Shown here: positions 8,154 through 17,553 of the stretch, one piece after another
Layout of the letters: each line of letters begins with the position of its first letter
Position numbering within the stretch: position 1 is the stretch's first letter
NCBI GenBank assembly: GCA_964577115.1
Contig: CAZNXJ010000035.1
Location: 1 to 50,852, forward strand
Source of the DNA: CAZNXJ01 sp964577115
Lineage (GTDB): Bacteria; Planctomycetota; Planctomycetia; Pirellulales; Pirellulaceae
DNA: 50,852 nucleotides
Reading direction: 5' to 3'
Program-made: the position numbers and the translations under genes
Notes under the pieces: model-generated
Databases searched by the model: none
Told to the model about the DNA's origin: nothing
The model's input: the letters and a program-made list of their open reading frames with translations, nothing else

Positions 8154-9929
8154 TCAAAACGCGTGATCCGAGGAACCAAGACGAAAGAGCGGTAGGTGGC
8201 GGTAGTACACCTCGAGCGTGCAGATGCTCAGGCAGGTGACGTAGAGCCGACCGCCGGCACTGGCGTACGCTCCTTCAGGCGGCCAACTGCCGGCGTGGCG
8301 GCCGGAGTCCTCTTGAAGTTCGACGAGCAGATCACGCATGCGCGTGTTCCAGGTTTTCCAATCGTCCCCGCCGACATGGTGCAGGACCTGCGAGCCGTAG
8401 TACCAGTAGTAGATGTTCACATTGCGGCGGGTCGGCAGGTGCTCGTCAATCAAATATCGCACCCCTCGTCGTAACGCGGGATCATCGCGGTTCCAACCGA
8501 GATAGATTCGGCAGAGTAATGCTTCGGCGGTCATCGCCGGCGTTGGCTGTGCATGATCCGCTCGATAGCCGTAGCGCGAGCCGTCGAAGGACTGCACGCG
8601 ATCGAGAAAGTGGCCGGATAGTTCGAGCGTAAAATCGGATACCTCGAGTCCGGCCATCCGACCGCTTTGCAGAGCCATCAATTGCCAGCCCACAACGCTG
8701 GTGTCACCGCCGGGCGGGCTGCGCGGCTCGCTGGGCGTGTACCGCCAGCCGCCGTCGCTGTACTGCGAGGCCTCGATGAAACGCAATGCCTTCTGCGCGG
8801 GGGAGCGAAGTTGTTCGTCTCCGGTCATCGCGAACGCTTCGCAGAGTGCAATGGCGGCTTGTCCGTGCGCGTACATGCCGGCCTGACGATCCGAGTCGGC
8901 GAGCAGCCCACCCTCTTCGTCCTGATGCTCGATCAGCCACCGCAGGCCCCGCCCGACCGCGCCTTGATACCGGCCCGATAGGTGTGTTTGCCCGGCGCCG
9001 AGATACGCAAGCAGCGCCATGCTCGTAGCCGCGGTGCGGCTTTCCACACCGGTCCGGCTGCGGTCGTAGCCGCGCAGTTGCCAACTGCCATCGTCCCGCT
9101 GTTGCCGGGCGAGCCACCGCAGACCGCGTGCGACGGCAGCTTCCGTTAGTGTCGTTCCGCCCTCACGCCTGACCATTTCGACGCGAACACGGGGATCGCG
9201 AGCCGCCAGCGCGGCGCGGATGTCGGTGGTGTCGCCGATGCGCCGTCGCGTGTCTTCCACATCTGGAAGCTGGGGATCGACCACGTCAGGATCCACTCGC
9301 AGTTCGCGCGCGTCCTGATCGGCCTGCTCGAGCGCCTTGCGTTCGCGGGGACTTGTCAGATCCACATCTTCGGGAATCGGCAGATCGAAACGCGACGGTT
9401 CCTCGGCCAGCTCAATGGGATGTTCACCTTCATCGAAATCGTGCGCGATGCGCGTGGACAGCGTGATGGAAGGACGCGGGTCGCCGCCGAGCGTCCAGAG
9501 AGCCAGCACGGTCAATAGGAGCAAATGGAGAACCAGGCTGATGAGCCACGCGGGGAGATCACGCAGCCAGCGAGAGGCGCTGCGCGGCAGCGAGGCGCGC
9601 AGCGGCACGGGCGCAGGGGAATTCGAAGCGGCCGGCTCGGCTGTGTTTTCTTCCGGCTCTTGGGCCGGTGCCTCAGCACGGGGAAGGGCCTCCGTCAGCG
9701 ATGCCGGAGGCGAAGACGCCGCCGCGCTCCCTGCTTCCGCCAGCAGCTCGAGCACTTGCTGCTCCTGCTCCTCGGTCAGATCGACACTGAGGCCGCAGCG
9801 CCAGCAATCCGCTGTCATCAGCCACAAGCGGACCGTAATGGGGGCCCGGCAGCCCGGGCAGGCACACATGACGGCGTTGCCGTCGAGCCAGAACTGCGGA
9901 TTCGATAAGTTGGTGGATGAAGTGGCCAA
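8154..9929 (-). CDS. Zinc-ribbon / transmembrane / terpene-cyclase-repeat protein
   Basis: This 591-aa protein has three parts. Residues 20-50 hold two Cys pairs (CACPGC and CWRC), a probable zinc ribbon. An Ala/Glu/Pro-rich linker leads to a transmembrane helix (LISLVLHLLLLTVLALW) at about 135-160. The rest is an alpha-toroid of prenyltransferase/squalene-oxidase repeats: GLRWLARQQRDDGSWQLRGY, GLRWLIEHQDEEGGLLAD and ALRFIEASQYSDGGWRYTP all show the QxxDGxW-type motif. The DxDD motif of true squalene-hopene cyclases is not evident, so it is more likely a binding scaffold than a cyclase. The start is a TTG at 9929, four codons after an in-frame TAG and without a clear ribosome binding site; ATG at 9869 would cut into the zinc ribbon. 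It is divergent from the MoxR operon. Confidence 0.85.
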   Translation of the reverse strand: MATSSTNLSNPQFWLDGNAVMCACPGCRAPITVRLWLMTADCWRCGLSVDLTEEQEQQVLELLAEAGSAAASSPPASLTEALPRAEAPAQEPEENTAEPAASNSPAPVPLRASLPRSASRWLRDLPAWLISLVLHLLLLTVLALWTLGGDPRPSITLSTRIAHDFDEGEHPIELAEEPSRFDLPIPEDVDLTSPRERKALEQADQDARELRVDPDVVDPQLPDVEDTRRRIGDTTDIRAALAARDPRVRVEMVRREGGTTLTEAAVARGLRWLARQQRDDGSWQLRGYDRSRTGVESRTAATSMALLAYLGAGQTHLSGRYQGAVGRGLRWLIEHQDEEGGLLADSDRQAGMYAHGQAAIALCEAFAMTGDEQLRSPAQKALRFIEASQYSDGGWRYTPSEPRSPPGGDTSVVGWQLMALQSGRMAGLEVSDFTLELSGHFLDRVQSFDGSRYGYRADHAQPTPAMTAEALLCRIYLGWNRDDPALRRGVRYLIDEHLPTRRNVNIYYWYYGSQVLHHVGGDDWKTWNTRMRDLLVELQEDSGRHAGSWPPEGAYASAGGRLYVTCLSICTLEVYYRHLPLFRLGSSDHAF

Positions 9930-10151
9930 GGCTGTGCGCTAGGGTCAGGCCCACGGATTGGCGACGGCGGAAGTGCTAACGGAAGCGTGCGCCCGTGCGC
10001 GTGCCAGCGCGGTACGCCGGGGCCGAATTCCCCGAGGTCCATAGCCACCGGTCACGGCGAACATTAGTATTGTAGTGGATTTCTCTCGACGGCCCGCAAT
10101 AGTTCTACACCTTGGATTCGAGCGACGCGACGAAAACGCACAGGAGTGCTT

Positions 10152-11096
10152 ATGGCCACCGAGCTGCAAAGCTTGGTTAGCAATCTCGAAGCGAACATGG
10201 CCCGCGTGGTCTTAGGGAAGCCGGACGTTGTGCGCATGTGTCTTGTCGCACTTCTCGCCGGCGAACACCTGTTGCTGGAGGACGTTCCCGGAGTCGGGAA
10301 AACACTGATCGGCAAGGCACTCGCGAAGAGCGTTACGGGGCAATTCTGCCGCATTCAGTTCACGCCCGATTTGCTGCCTAGCGACATCGTCGGAAGCAGC
10401 ATCTATCAATCGAAAACCGGGGAGTTCGCGTTCAGCCGTGGGCCGATCTTCGCGAATATTGTGCTGGCGGACGAAATCAACCGTGCGCCGCCGCGGACGC
10501 AAAGCGCGCTGCTTGAGAGCATGAGCGATCGCCAGGTGTCCGTTGATGGGCAAACCTACAAACTGCCCGAACCGTTTCTCGTCATCGCGACGCAGAACCC
10601 GTTCGAATTCGAGGGTACCTATCTGCTGCCCGAAAGCCAATTGGACCGCTTTCTGCTGCGGATCGCCGTGGGCTATCCGGCTCGCGAAGACGAACGGCAG
10701 GTGCTCGTCAGCCACCGCCTGGGGGAGCCGGTCGACGAGTTGGAAGCGGTGATCGATTGCGAAGGTGTGCGGGCCTTGCAGGCGATGGTCCGCGAAGTGG
10801 AAGTCGACGATTCGCTGAACGATTACCTGCTCGACATTGTCGATGCCACGCGCCGCTCCAACGAGTTGCTGGTGGGTGTCAGCACGCGCGGTGCGCTAAG
10901 CCTCTATCGCGCTGCACAGGCCTGGGCGGTCCTCCACGGCCGTTCGTACGTTGTGCCAGATGACATTAAACAACTAGCCGTGCCGGTGCTCGGGCACCGC
11001 GTCTTGCCCAAGGGCTACTATCAGGGCGCTGCGCGGCGGGATATGGTGGAAGGACTTGTCGAACGTCTCGTCAACGCGACGCCGGTACCACGCTGA
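10152..11096 (+). CDS. MoxR-family AAA+ ATPase
   Basis: The ATG at 10152 has agga/ggag at 10142-10146 at proper spacing; the GTG at 10146 overlaps that site and is rejected. The 314-aa protein has Walker A EDVPGVGKTLIGKAL at about 43-57, Walker B VLADEINRAPPRTQSALLE at about 103-121, the sensor-1 type VIATQNPFEFEGTYLLPE, and the C-terminal lid region. These are standard for the MoxR/RavA group, chaperone-like ATPases thought to insert metals or activate partner proteins with VWA/MIDAS domains. It is the first gene of a tight operon with a DUF58 protein (17-bp gap) and a transglutaminase-like membrane protein, the most common MoxR arrangement. The target is unknown, but the partners suggest work at the cytoplasmic membrane. 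Confidence 0.95.
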   Translation: MATELQSLVSNLEANMARVVLGKPDVVRMCLVALLAGEHLLLEDVPGVGKTLIGKALAKSVTGQFCRIQFTPDLLPSDIVGSSIYQSKTGEFAFSRGPIFANIVLADEINRAPPRTQSALLESMSDRQVSVDGQTYKLPEPFLVIATQNPFEFEGTYLLPESQLDRFLLRIAVGYPAREDERQVLVSHRLGEPVDELEAVIDCEGVRALQAMVREVEVDDSLNDYLLDIVDATRRSNELLVGVSTRGALSLYRAAQAWAVLHGRSYVVPDDIKQLAVPVLGHRVLPKGYYQGAARRDMVEGLVERLVNATPVPR

Positions 11097-11113
11097 GTAA
11101 GTGGGGAAGGCCC

Positions 11114-12394
11114 GTGAATAGATGGCTGCCGAAGTTGGACGCCTCGCTGCCGCGCTTAACACGGGAAGGATTCTATTTCGCGGGCGTCTTACTGTTTGTG
11201 ATCAGCGGCGCGGTGGCCAAGCAGTTGAATCTACTGATTGTGCTCTGCGGCCTGCTGCTCGGGCCCCTCGTGTTACACCTGCGACTCGTCAGCACCACAC
11301 TCCGCTCGGTACGCGTCTCACGCCGAGTTCCCCAGCGCGTTTTCGCGGGCGAGCCGGCATACGTCCAGGTAGGCGTCGAGAACCAGCGCCGCCACGTTCC
11401 GTCGTGGCTGCTGGTCGTGCGCGACGACGTGCGGCTCGAGGATGACTACGGCCGACCGGCGACGACTCGCGTCGAGCTCCGAGTACCGTTCGTGGGAGCT
11501 CGGCAACAGGTCTGGACGAGCTACCGACTGTGTCTTGCACGGCGCGGGCGGTATGTGCTCGGGCCGATGCGAATCACAACGTCGTTTCCGCTGGGACTGT
11601 TTATTGCCAGCCGCCGCCAGCACGATTGCGATTCGCTGCTGGTCGTGCCGCGCCTGGGACGACTCACCCAGCGCTGGACACAAGTGCTGCTGGGCGACGA
11701 GTCGGGGAGCCATCAATCGTACAGCCGGCAAGGATTGACCGAGGCAGACTTCTACGGTCTGCGTGAGTGGCGTTCGGGCGACAGCCGCCGCTGGGTCCAC
11801 TGGCGCACCTCGGCACGCCTCGATACGCTCGCCGTGCGCCAGTTCGAGCGGCAACGACAGGCGCGCGTTCAGTTACTCGTCGATCTTTGGCTGCCGCCGC
11901 ATCCTACGGACGAGCAGCTCGTTGCGCTGGAGCACGCGGTTTCGTTCGCGGCGACCGCCGTGCAACAGCTCGCACGCGACGGCAACGTGCAGCTGGCGCT
12001 GGTGCTGGCGGGTGCCGAGATCGAGGCATGGAAGGGCAAGGTAGGAAGCGCGCTGTGTAACGACATCCTCGATCGGCTGGCGGTGGTTCGAGGAACAGAC
12101 GCGAGCCCCGAAGCGGGGTTGGAACGATTGAATGCTTTGGTCCTGCCGCAGGGACGACGCGTCGTGATCAGTTCGCGGCCGGGACCGCAATGGGCTTCCG
12201 TCAGCAATCCATACGGCAACTCGGGGGCGGGATCGCCGGAGAACGTGGTCTGGATCGACGCGGGAAGTCCCGAGTGCGGCCAGTACTTTCAGTTCGAGTT
12301 GAATTCGGCGCTGGGAAATGGTTACGGGCAGAATCCGGCGAACACGCCGGCCTCCAGCGCCGCGGGGGCGGAGGTGAAAGGCGATGGCCAGTGA
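11114..12394 (+). CDS. DUF58 domain membrane protein
   Basis: The 426-aa product has two hydrophobic segments near the N-terminus (about 18-60, including FYFAGVLLFVISGAVA and LNLLIVLCGLLLGPLVL). A beta-rich region follows, and then the DUF58 signature at about 212-235 (FYGLREWRSGDSRRWVHWRT) continuing with the conserved RQFERQ. DUF58 is related to von Willebrand factor A domains and is the usual partner of MoxR ATPases. The stretch after it (VQLLVDLWLPPHP) is consistent with the VWA-like fold. The C-terminal tail is Gly/Ala/Asn-rich and probably disordered. The gene ends 11 bp inside the next one (12384), so the two are translationally coupled. The function beyond the MoxR partnership is unknown. 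Confidence 0.93.
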   Translation: MNRWLPKLDASLPRLTREGFYFAGVLLFVISGAVAKQLNLLIVLCGLLLGPLVLHLRLVSTTLRSVRVSRRVPQRVFAGEPAYVQVGVENQRRHVPSWLLVVRDDVRLEDDYGRPATTRVELRVPFVGARQQVWTSYRLCLARRGRYVLGPMRITTSFPLGLFIASRRQHDCDSLLVVPRLGRLTQRWTQVLLGDESGSHQSYSRQGLTEADFYGLREWRSGDSRRWVHWRTSARLDTLAVRQFERQRQARVQLLVDLWLPPHPTDEQLVALEHAVSFAATAVQQLARDGNVQLALVLAGAEIEAWKGKVGSALCNDILDRLAVVRGTDASPEAGLERLNALVLPQGRRVVISSRPGPQWASVSNPYGNSGAGSPENVVWIDAGSPECGQYFQFELNSALGNGYGQNPANTPASSAAGAEVKGDGQ

Positions 12395-14957
12395 ACGGCA
12401 GCTTGAACATTCATTGCAACGACATGTCGTCGTCTTGGCGATCCTGTCGGGGCTCTTGGTCGACGTCAGCCGGCAAGCCGTTCTGCTGACGCCGATCATC
12501 GCGATATGCGAGTTGTTGGCCGTGACCATGGCGGACCGCCGCGGCTGGTTCCGGTTGCCGCGCCCCGTCGTGAACCTGCTCGCCCTGGCCGCCATTTTCC
12601 CGATCTTCTACCGGTTTCTAGACAGTGAAACCGAAGAGCAGCTCACGTCGATCGCCTTGCTGCTGACTACGTGGCTGTGCGTGATGTCGTTTCAGGACAA
12701 GTCGCCACGCGTTTATGGCAGCCTGTTGGTCTGGAGTCTGCTGCTCGTTGTGGTCGCTGCCGTTTTGGGAGGAGGCCTGCTGTTCGGACTGTTGCTGGTG
12801 GCCTACGTCGTCATCGGGATTTCCGCATTGGCCGTGCTGCACGTCCATCGCGAGGAACTGCTACTGGCCGAGGCCGCTCGTGCCGGTGCGGCCAAGGAGC
12901 AGGCTATGCAGCGGCAGCTCCGCCAGACCGAAATGTTGCTGGGCAGCCCGCCAATCGCCTACCAGGAAATTAAGGCCTTACCGTCGCAGGGACGCCTGTG
13001 GTCCTCGGGCTTTCACCGTCAGGTCGTCGTCGTCGCACTCGCGTCGCTACTGTTCGTGCCCGGATTTTTCTACGTGATCCCTCGCCGTGACGGAGATTGG
13101 AAGTTTGAGCATCGCCGGACGCGCGCGAAGGTGGGGTTTTCCGGTGAGGTGAGCTTCGAGGAGATGGGGCGGATTCTCGCGAGCGACGAGCTGGCGATGC
13201 GCGTTGCCTTCACGGACGCCACCAACAACCAACCGTACGAACTGTTTGACGAAGTTTATTTTTTTGGCAAGGCGCTGAGCCGTTACCAGGTGGATTCGAC
13301 CGGCCGAGCGACCTGGCAACCCATGGTCCCGGGAGACGACCGCCGCCGGTTGCCGCCCATCCAGCAGATGCTGGAACGCGAGGATCGCGAAGTAGTGCGC
13401 CAGGATTACCTGCTTCAGCCGACTCGCGGGAGCTCGATATTTGGCATCACACCGGCGTTTCGTGGACGGGATACCGTTCACAACGTTCGCGCCTCGCGCA
13501 GCCATGACGGGCTTGTGCGCTTCGACACGCACGATGATGACGAGCGCGGGCCTTTCCGCTACACGGTTTATACGATTGGCTTTCGCAATGGAGCCCAGTT
13601 GCCGCTGGTGCCCTATCACAGCCCAGGGCTGGATCCCCGTTCGTTCCTTGAGGGGCAACCTCGTTATGCGTCCGCCGGTATCCTTCCGATTCCTCCGCCG
13701 TTCTCACCGATCGATCGGTGGCAGCTCTCGCGGCTTGTCCCGGAACTGCCGGAAGCGGTCCGTCGGCGGCTGGGTGGCGGGCGATCGTCGGAAACGCAAG
13801 GCGGCATGTCCGCGATCGAGCGCCGAGTGCTCACGGAAATCGACCGCTCACGCTTTCCCCAGCTGATCGCCAAGGCCGATGAAATCGCGCGCTCGGCGAC
13901 GGAAAACAACAACCGGATCTATCTTGCGCGTTTGATGCAGAACTACCTGCTCGATACCAAACGCTTCACCTACAGTCTCGATTTCGACGAAATCAACCGC
14001 CGGCGCAATTGGGATCTGGACCCCGTGGAAGATTTCTTCGCAAACCATCGGACTGGGCATTGCGAGTACTTCGCAAGCGCCCTGGTCATGATGCTGCGCA
14101 GCCAGGACATTCCCGCTCGGCTCGTAGTTGGGTATCTCGGGGGCGAGTACAACAAGCTGGGGCGCTACTACCAGGTGTATCAGCGCGACGCCCATGCCTG
14201 GGTCGAAGTCTATTTGGAGCCCGATCAGGTGCCGCCCGAAACCTATCCGCCCGAGCTGACGCGGTTCGGTGGTTGGTACCGGCTGGATCCAACGCCGAGC
14301 TCGACGGAGGAAGAAGCCGTGCGTGGCGGTGTTTTGCGCACGGTGGATCAGGTGCTCGATTACGCTCAGGTGCTCTGGAATGAATACGTGCTGGACATGG
14401 ATCCCGAGCGCCAGCGCGATGTCGGCATCATTACGAACTCCGAGACGGGCAACGAGGTGCTCGCACGCATGCCGATGGTGGCCAACGGCTATGACGCCCT
14501 GCGGGATGCCGTGCAAAACACGCGCGAGGCCGCGGCGCGCGCCGGCCAGCAGGAAACCTGGAGCTGGCGCGGAGTGCTGCTGAGTGTGGGGCTCGTTGTC
14601 GCCGGCAGCACGATGCTGACCCGTAGCGGCTACGGCCGGTGGCGCCGCTGGAAGGCTCGGAAACGGATCGCCCGAGCAAACGCGGCAGCTCGGCCTGAAA
14701 CGCCGAGCGTGGAGTTCTATGAACGCTTCGAGCTGGCCATGGCGCGGCTTGGCGTGCGCCGAGCCGCGGCGACGACGCAGCGCGAGTTCGCCGCCGAGGC
14801 GGAGCAGGCACTACAAGCTCGGATGGTGAACGTGCCGCCCGATGCGCCGCGACAGATTGCCGAACTATTCTATCGCGTGCGTTTCGGCCACGAGCAACTT
14901 GGCCCAAGCGAGCTCGCGCAGGCCGAACGGCTCCTACAGCGGCTCGCGCGCGGCTAG
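12384..14957 (+). CDS. TgpA-like transglutaminase-domain membrane protein
   Basis: This 857-aa protein has about six transmembrane helices in the first 230 residues (TgpA N-terminal, DUF3488-type). A large extracytoplasmic region contains a transglutaminase-like core at about 520-640, with the triad Cys in TGHCEYFASALVMMLR (about 559), His in RDAHAWVEVY (about 603) and Asp in WYRLDPTPS (about 634). A further transmembrane helix lies near 730-750 (GVLLSVGLVVAGSTML), and a DUF4129-like cytoplasmic C-terminus follows. Proteins of this type form a membrane unit with MoxR and DUF58 partners and are proposed to cross-link or cleave cell-envelope proteins. The substrate is unknown. The gene overlaps the DUF58 gene by 11 bp. 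Confidence 0.94.
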   Translation: MASERQLEHSLQRHVVVLAILSGLLVDVSRQAVLLTPIIAICELLAVTMADRRGWFRLPRPVVNLLALAAIFPIFYRFLDSETEEQLTSIALLLTTWLCVMSFQDKSPRVYGSLLVWSLLLVVVAAVLGGGLLFGLLLVAYVVIGISALAVLHVHREELLLAEAARAGAAKEQAMQRQLRQTEMLLGSPPIAYQEIKALPSQGRLWSSGFHRQVVVVALASLLFVPGFFYVIPRRDGDWKFEHRRTRAKVGFSGEVSFEEMGRILASDELAMRVAFTDATNNQPYELFDEVYFFGKALSRYQVDSTGRATWQPMVPGDDRRRLPPIQQMLEREDREVVRQDYLLQPTRGSSIFGITPAFRGRDTVHNVRASRSHDGLVRFDTHDDDERGPFRYTVYTIGFRNGAQLPLVPYHSPGLDPRSFLEGQPRYASAGILPIPPPFSPIDRWQLSRLVPELPEAVRRRLGGGRSSETQGGMSAIERRVLTEIDRSRFPQLIAKADEIARSATENNNRIYLARLMQNYLLDTKRFTYSLDFDEINRRRNWDLDPVEDFFANHRTGHCEYFASALVMMLRSQDIPARLVVGYLGGEYNKLGRYYQVYQRDAHAWVEVYLEPDQVPPETYPPELTRFGGWYRLDPTPSSTEEEAVRGGVLRTVDQVLDYAQVLWNEYVLDMDPERQRDVGIITNSETGNEVLARMPMVANGYDALRDAVQNTREAAARAGQQETWSWRGVLLSVGLVVAGSTMLTRSGYGRWRRWKARKRIARANAAARPETPSVEFYERFELAMARLGVRRAAATTQREFAAEAEQALQARMVNVPPDAPRQIAELFYRVRFGHEQLGPSELAQAERLLQRLARG

Positions 14958-14985
14958 CCAACAATCCGGCCTACACGCCGGCTCC

Positions 14986-15018
14986 GGCCGGACGCAGAAT
15001 CGGGGTGTCCGACCGGCC
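14986..15018. terminator. Possible bidirectional hairpin in convergent gap
   Basis: The 72-bp gap between the converging transglutaminase and GTPase genes contains ggccggac (14986-14993) and gtccgaccggcc (15007-15018). These can pair into a GC-rich, bulged stem around a 13-nt loop. There is no clear T-run on either strand, so its strength as a terminator is uncertain. Confidence 0.35.
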
Positions 15019-15029
15019 GCTCTGCTGCG

Positions 15030-16052
15030 TCAGTTGTGCTGAATGAGCAAGATGTCGCCGTCCTGGATCACGTAGTCTTTGTGCTCGCGACGAAGAAGGT
15101 TGTGCGCTTTGACTTCACGCTCGCTGCCGAGCCGTACGAGATCGCTGACCGACATCGTTTCGGCTCGGATGAACCCGCGAGCCAGATCGGTGTGGATCGC
15201 GGCGGCGGCTTCGACCGCGGTGCCGCCGCGGTGAATCATCCACGTACGAACTTCTTTCTCGCCGGCGGTAAAGAACAGCATCTGTCCGGACACATCCATC
15301 ATGCTCCGGATGAGATCGTCCTTGGAAACAACCGAAACGCCCATCTCTTCGCAGAACGCCTCGCGCTCTTCGGGATCCATCCGTTCCAAGTCCCGCTGAA
15401 GGGCCAGCGAGATAGCGAACGCGGGCGTTTCGCCGGCGGCCGAAAGAAACCGTTCAGGATTGGCTTCATCGTCAGCCACGTTGAAGACAACCAGACGCGG
15501 CTTTTCACTGAAGAGCTGGAACGAACGGATCGCTCGCCTCTGGTCCGGCGTCAGTTCGAGGCTGCGGAGCGGTGTTCCGGCTTCGAGCGCTGCGTGGAGC
15601 GGTTCGAGCGCTTGCAGCTCCTTGATCTGCTCGTCGCGGTTGGGACGAGGCTTCTTAACGGCTTCGCGCAATCGTTCGACGCGCCCCGTTACGATCTCGA
15701 GGTCCGCGATCAAGAGATCGTCCTCAAAGTTATGGAGGTCGGCAATCGGATCGTTACCGCCGAACGCCGCGACCACGATGACCAGGCACCCGGCTTCACG
15801 AATGGCAGCCAGCTTGGCGGCGTTGCCTTCGTGCGAACGGCTGAGCCCCGGCGTGTCGACGATTTCCAGGGCGGCCATCGTCACTTTTTTCGGGCGATAG
15901 ATTTCGCAAAGCGCAGCGACGCGCGGCTCGGGTACCGTGGCCATCGCGAGCTGGGTCGTATGGGCGAGCGACGGGTCGGCCGGTGTTCCCGTCACCCACT
16001 CGAACAAAGTGCTTTTTCCCGATCCTTGATAACCAACAATTCCGATTTTCAT
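15030..16052 (-). CDS. Divergent YchF-type (OLA1-like) GTPase/ATPase
   Basis: The start is set at ATG 16052 because the protein then begins MKIGIVGYQGSGKSTLFEWV, directly at the P-loop (GYQGSGKS, residues 6-13); the frame extends further upstream without protein-like character. The 340-aa product follows the YchF plan. Switch II is EIVDTPGLSR, the specificity motif is weak (VFNVADDEANP in place of NKxD, close to the NxxE of YchF), and a helical insert lies at about 125-180. The C-terminal TGS-like domain reads IHTDLARGFIRAETMSVSDL and KDYVIQDGDILLI, which is diagnostic of YchF. YchF/OLA1 proteins bind ATP and the ribosome. The P-loop differs from the usual GxPNVGKS, so this is probably a paralogue rather than the canonical housekeeping copy. 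Confidence 0.88.
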   Translation of the reverse strand: MKIGIVGYQGSGKSTLFEWVTGTPADPSLAHTTQLAMATVPEPRVAALCEIYRPKKVTMAALEIVDTPGLSRSHEGNAAKLAAIREAGCLVIVVAAFGGNDPIADLHNFEDDLLIADLEIVTGRVERLREAVKKPRPNRDEQIKELQALEPLHAALEAGTPLRSLELTPDQRRAIRSFQLFSEKPRLVVFNVADDEANPERFLSAAGETPAFAISLALQRDLERMDPEEREAFCEEMGVSVVSKDDLIRSMMDVSGQMLFFTAGEKEVRTWMIHRGGTAVEAAAAIHTDLARGFIRAETMSVSDLVRLGSEREVKAHNLLRREHKDYVIQDGDILLIQHN

Positions 16053-16116
16053 GAACGAACGTAGCGAAGCTCGATATCCAAGGAAGTAGTCGCTTAAACG
16101 TCGGTAAAGGCTCGCC

Positions 16117-17367
16117 CTACCGGCGCTGGATGTCATAGCAGTATAGAAATTCCTGATCGCGCAGATACAGTTTGCCGTTGGCGATCACCGGATGCGTCCA
16201 GATGCGGCCTTGCGGGCTGCGCTGTGTGGACTGCGGATTGAGCTGGAAGCGGCCGGCTGGCTTCCAGCCGGCAGGCGAGGCTTCGATCAAGACCACTTGC
16301 CCTTCGCCTTCGCCGAGGCAGTAGAGCATTCCATCGGCGTAGGTGAGTGCGCCTTTGTCGAGCGCGTCGCGCTCCTTCCATACGATTTCGCCGGTGGCGA
16401 AATCGAGGCAAATCCAGCCGATGTTATCGGAATAGCCGTAGATATGATCCCCCACCAGGACGACGCCGCCGTGGTGGTTCTTCATGTTCTTGTTTTCGTA
16501 AACCACGGTGACTTGGAAATCGGGCTCGATGCGTACGAGCTTACAGCCCGCACCGTAGCCAGCTGTGGCGAAGACGTAGTTGTCGCGGGCCACTGGCGTC
16601 GGGATCGTCGCCGTGCGCCCCGGGAAATCGGTGCTCCATAGCAGCTCGCCCGACTCTGCCGCGATGCCGACGAGGTGCTCGGCGGTCAACTGAATGTACT
16701 GCCGCCGGCCGTTGATCTCCGCGATGATCAGCGAAGCATAGTGAGCCTCATCGGTGAACTCTTTGGACTGCCAGAGCGGCTCGCCAGTTTCCTTGTTCAG
16801 CGCGAGAATCGCTCCCTGATCCCCGCCCGGCGTGCAGATAACGGCGTTGCCGTCAACGAGCACGGATTCGCAGTAGCCCCAGTTAGGCTGGCGGCCGCCG
16901 TATTGCTGCATTGTGGCCTGCCACACAATGCGCTGCTGATCGAGGTCCACACACACGAGGTTCCCGCGCCCGCTTAGCGCGTACGCCCGGCGGCCGTCGA
17001 TGGTCGGAGTCCCGCGCGGGCCGTCGCCCCAGCGGTTCTCCAATATCTCGCCAATCGCCACTGTCCATTGTTCCGTGCCTGTTTCGGCGTCCACTGCGAT
17101 CAGAACCTCCTGATCGCCGCGCGTGCCGAGCAGCAGCAAGAGGCCCTCGGCGACGGCGGGCCCCGAGTAGCCCAGGCCCGCCTGTTCATAGAGCCACAAC
17201 CGGCGCGGACCGTCGTTGGACCAGGCCTTGAGCAATCCGGTTTCGGGGGAGCGGTTCGAGCGATCCCGTCCGCGCCACTGGGGCCAGTCTTCCGCGAAGA
17301 GCAGCGCACTGGAACATGTGATCAGCGTCAGGGCCGCTGCGGCATAGATGCGTGTGCGTTTCGACAT
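16117..17367 (-). CDS. Exported PQQ-like beta-propeller protein
   Basis: The 416-aa protein has a signal peptide (residues 1-25, IYAAAALTLITCSSALLFAE), then DWPQWRGRDRSNRSPETGLL, the standard opening of planctomycete PQQ-repeat proteins. It continues with a series of propeller blades with repeated hydrophobic-Asp-Trp patterns: AVDAETGTEQWTVAIG, ALNKETGEPLWQSKEF and CLDFATGEIVWKERD. There is no evidence of bound PQQ or of dehydrogenase catalytic residues. The fold is shared with BamB and with protein-interaction propellers, and many planctomycete copies have no known role. It lies 64 bp upstream of the YchF-like gene on the same strand and downstream of the giant GspK-like gene, so it may be the tail of the pilus/secretion transcript or a separate unit. 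Confidence 0.9.
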   Translation of the reverse strand: MSKRTRIYAAAALTLITCSSALLFAEDWPQWRGRDRSNRSPETGLLKAWSNDGPRRLWLYEQAGLGYSGPAVAEGLLLLLGTRGDQEVLIAVDAETGTEQWTVAIGEILENRWGDGPRGTPTIDGRRAYALSGRGNLVCVDLDQQRIVWQATMQQYGGRQPNWGYCESVLVDGNAVICTPGGDQGAILALNKETGEPLWQSKEFTDEAHYASLIIAEINGRRQYIQLTAEHLVGIAAESGELLWSTDFPGRTATIPTPVARDNYVFATAGYGAGCKLVRIEPDFQVTVVYENKNMKNHHGGVVLVGDHIYGYSDNIGWICLDFATGEIVWKERDALDKGALTYADGMLYCLGEGEGQVVLIEASPAGWKPAGRFQLNPQSTQRSPQGRIWTHPVIANGKLYLRDQEFLYCYDIQRR

Positions 17368-17553
17368 CAGGCAGGCTCACGAAGAGGGATCGAAGGTGGG
17401 AAGGGCAAGCAGCCCATGCCAGCATACGGAGCGCTCGCGCGCCTCGTCCCAGGAATTAGAGAGGATGACCGCCGGCGCTCCAAGGGGTAGCGCCTCGCTC
17501 TGCGCGTGGCCATACGCTCCTGGTCTCTGGTTCGCCCTCGTCCCCCGTGGCCG

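Noticed and set aside
15036..16064. Plus-strand open frame of 342 codons opposite the YchF-like gene
   Set aside because: It mirrors the coding frame of a protein with clear P-loop and TGS motifs and has no recognisable features itself.
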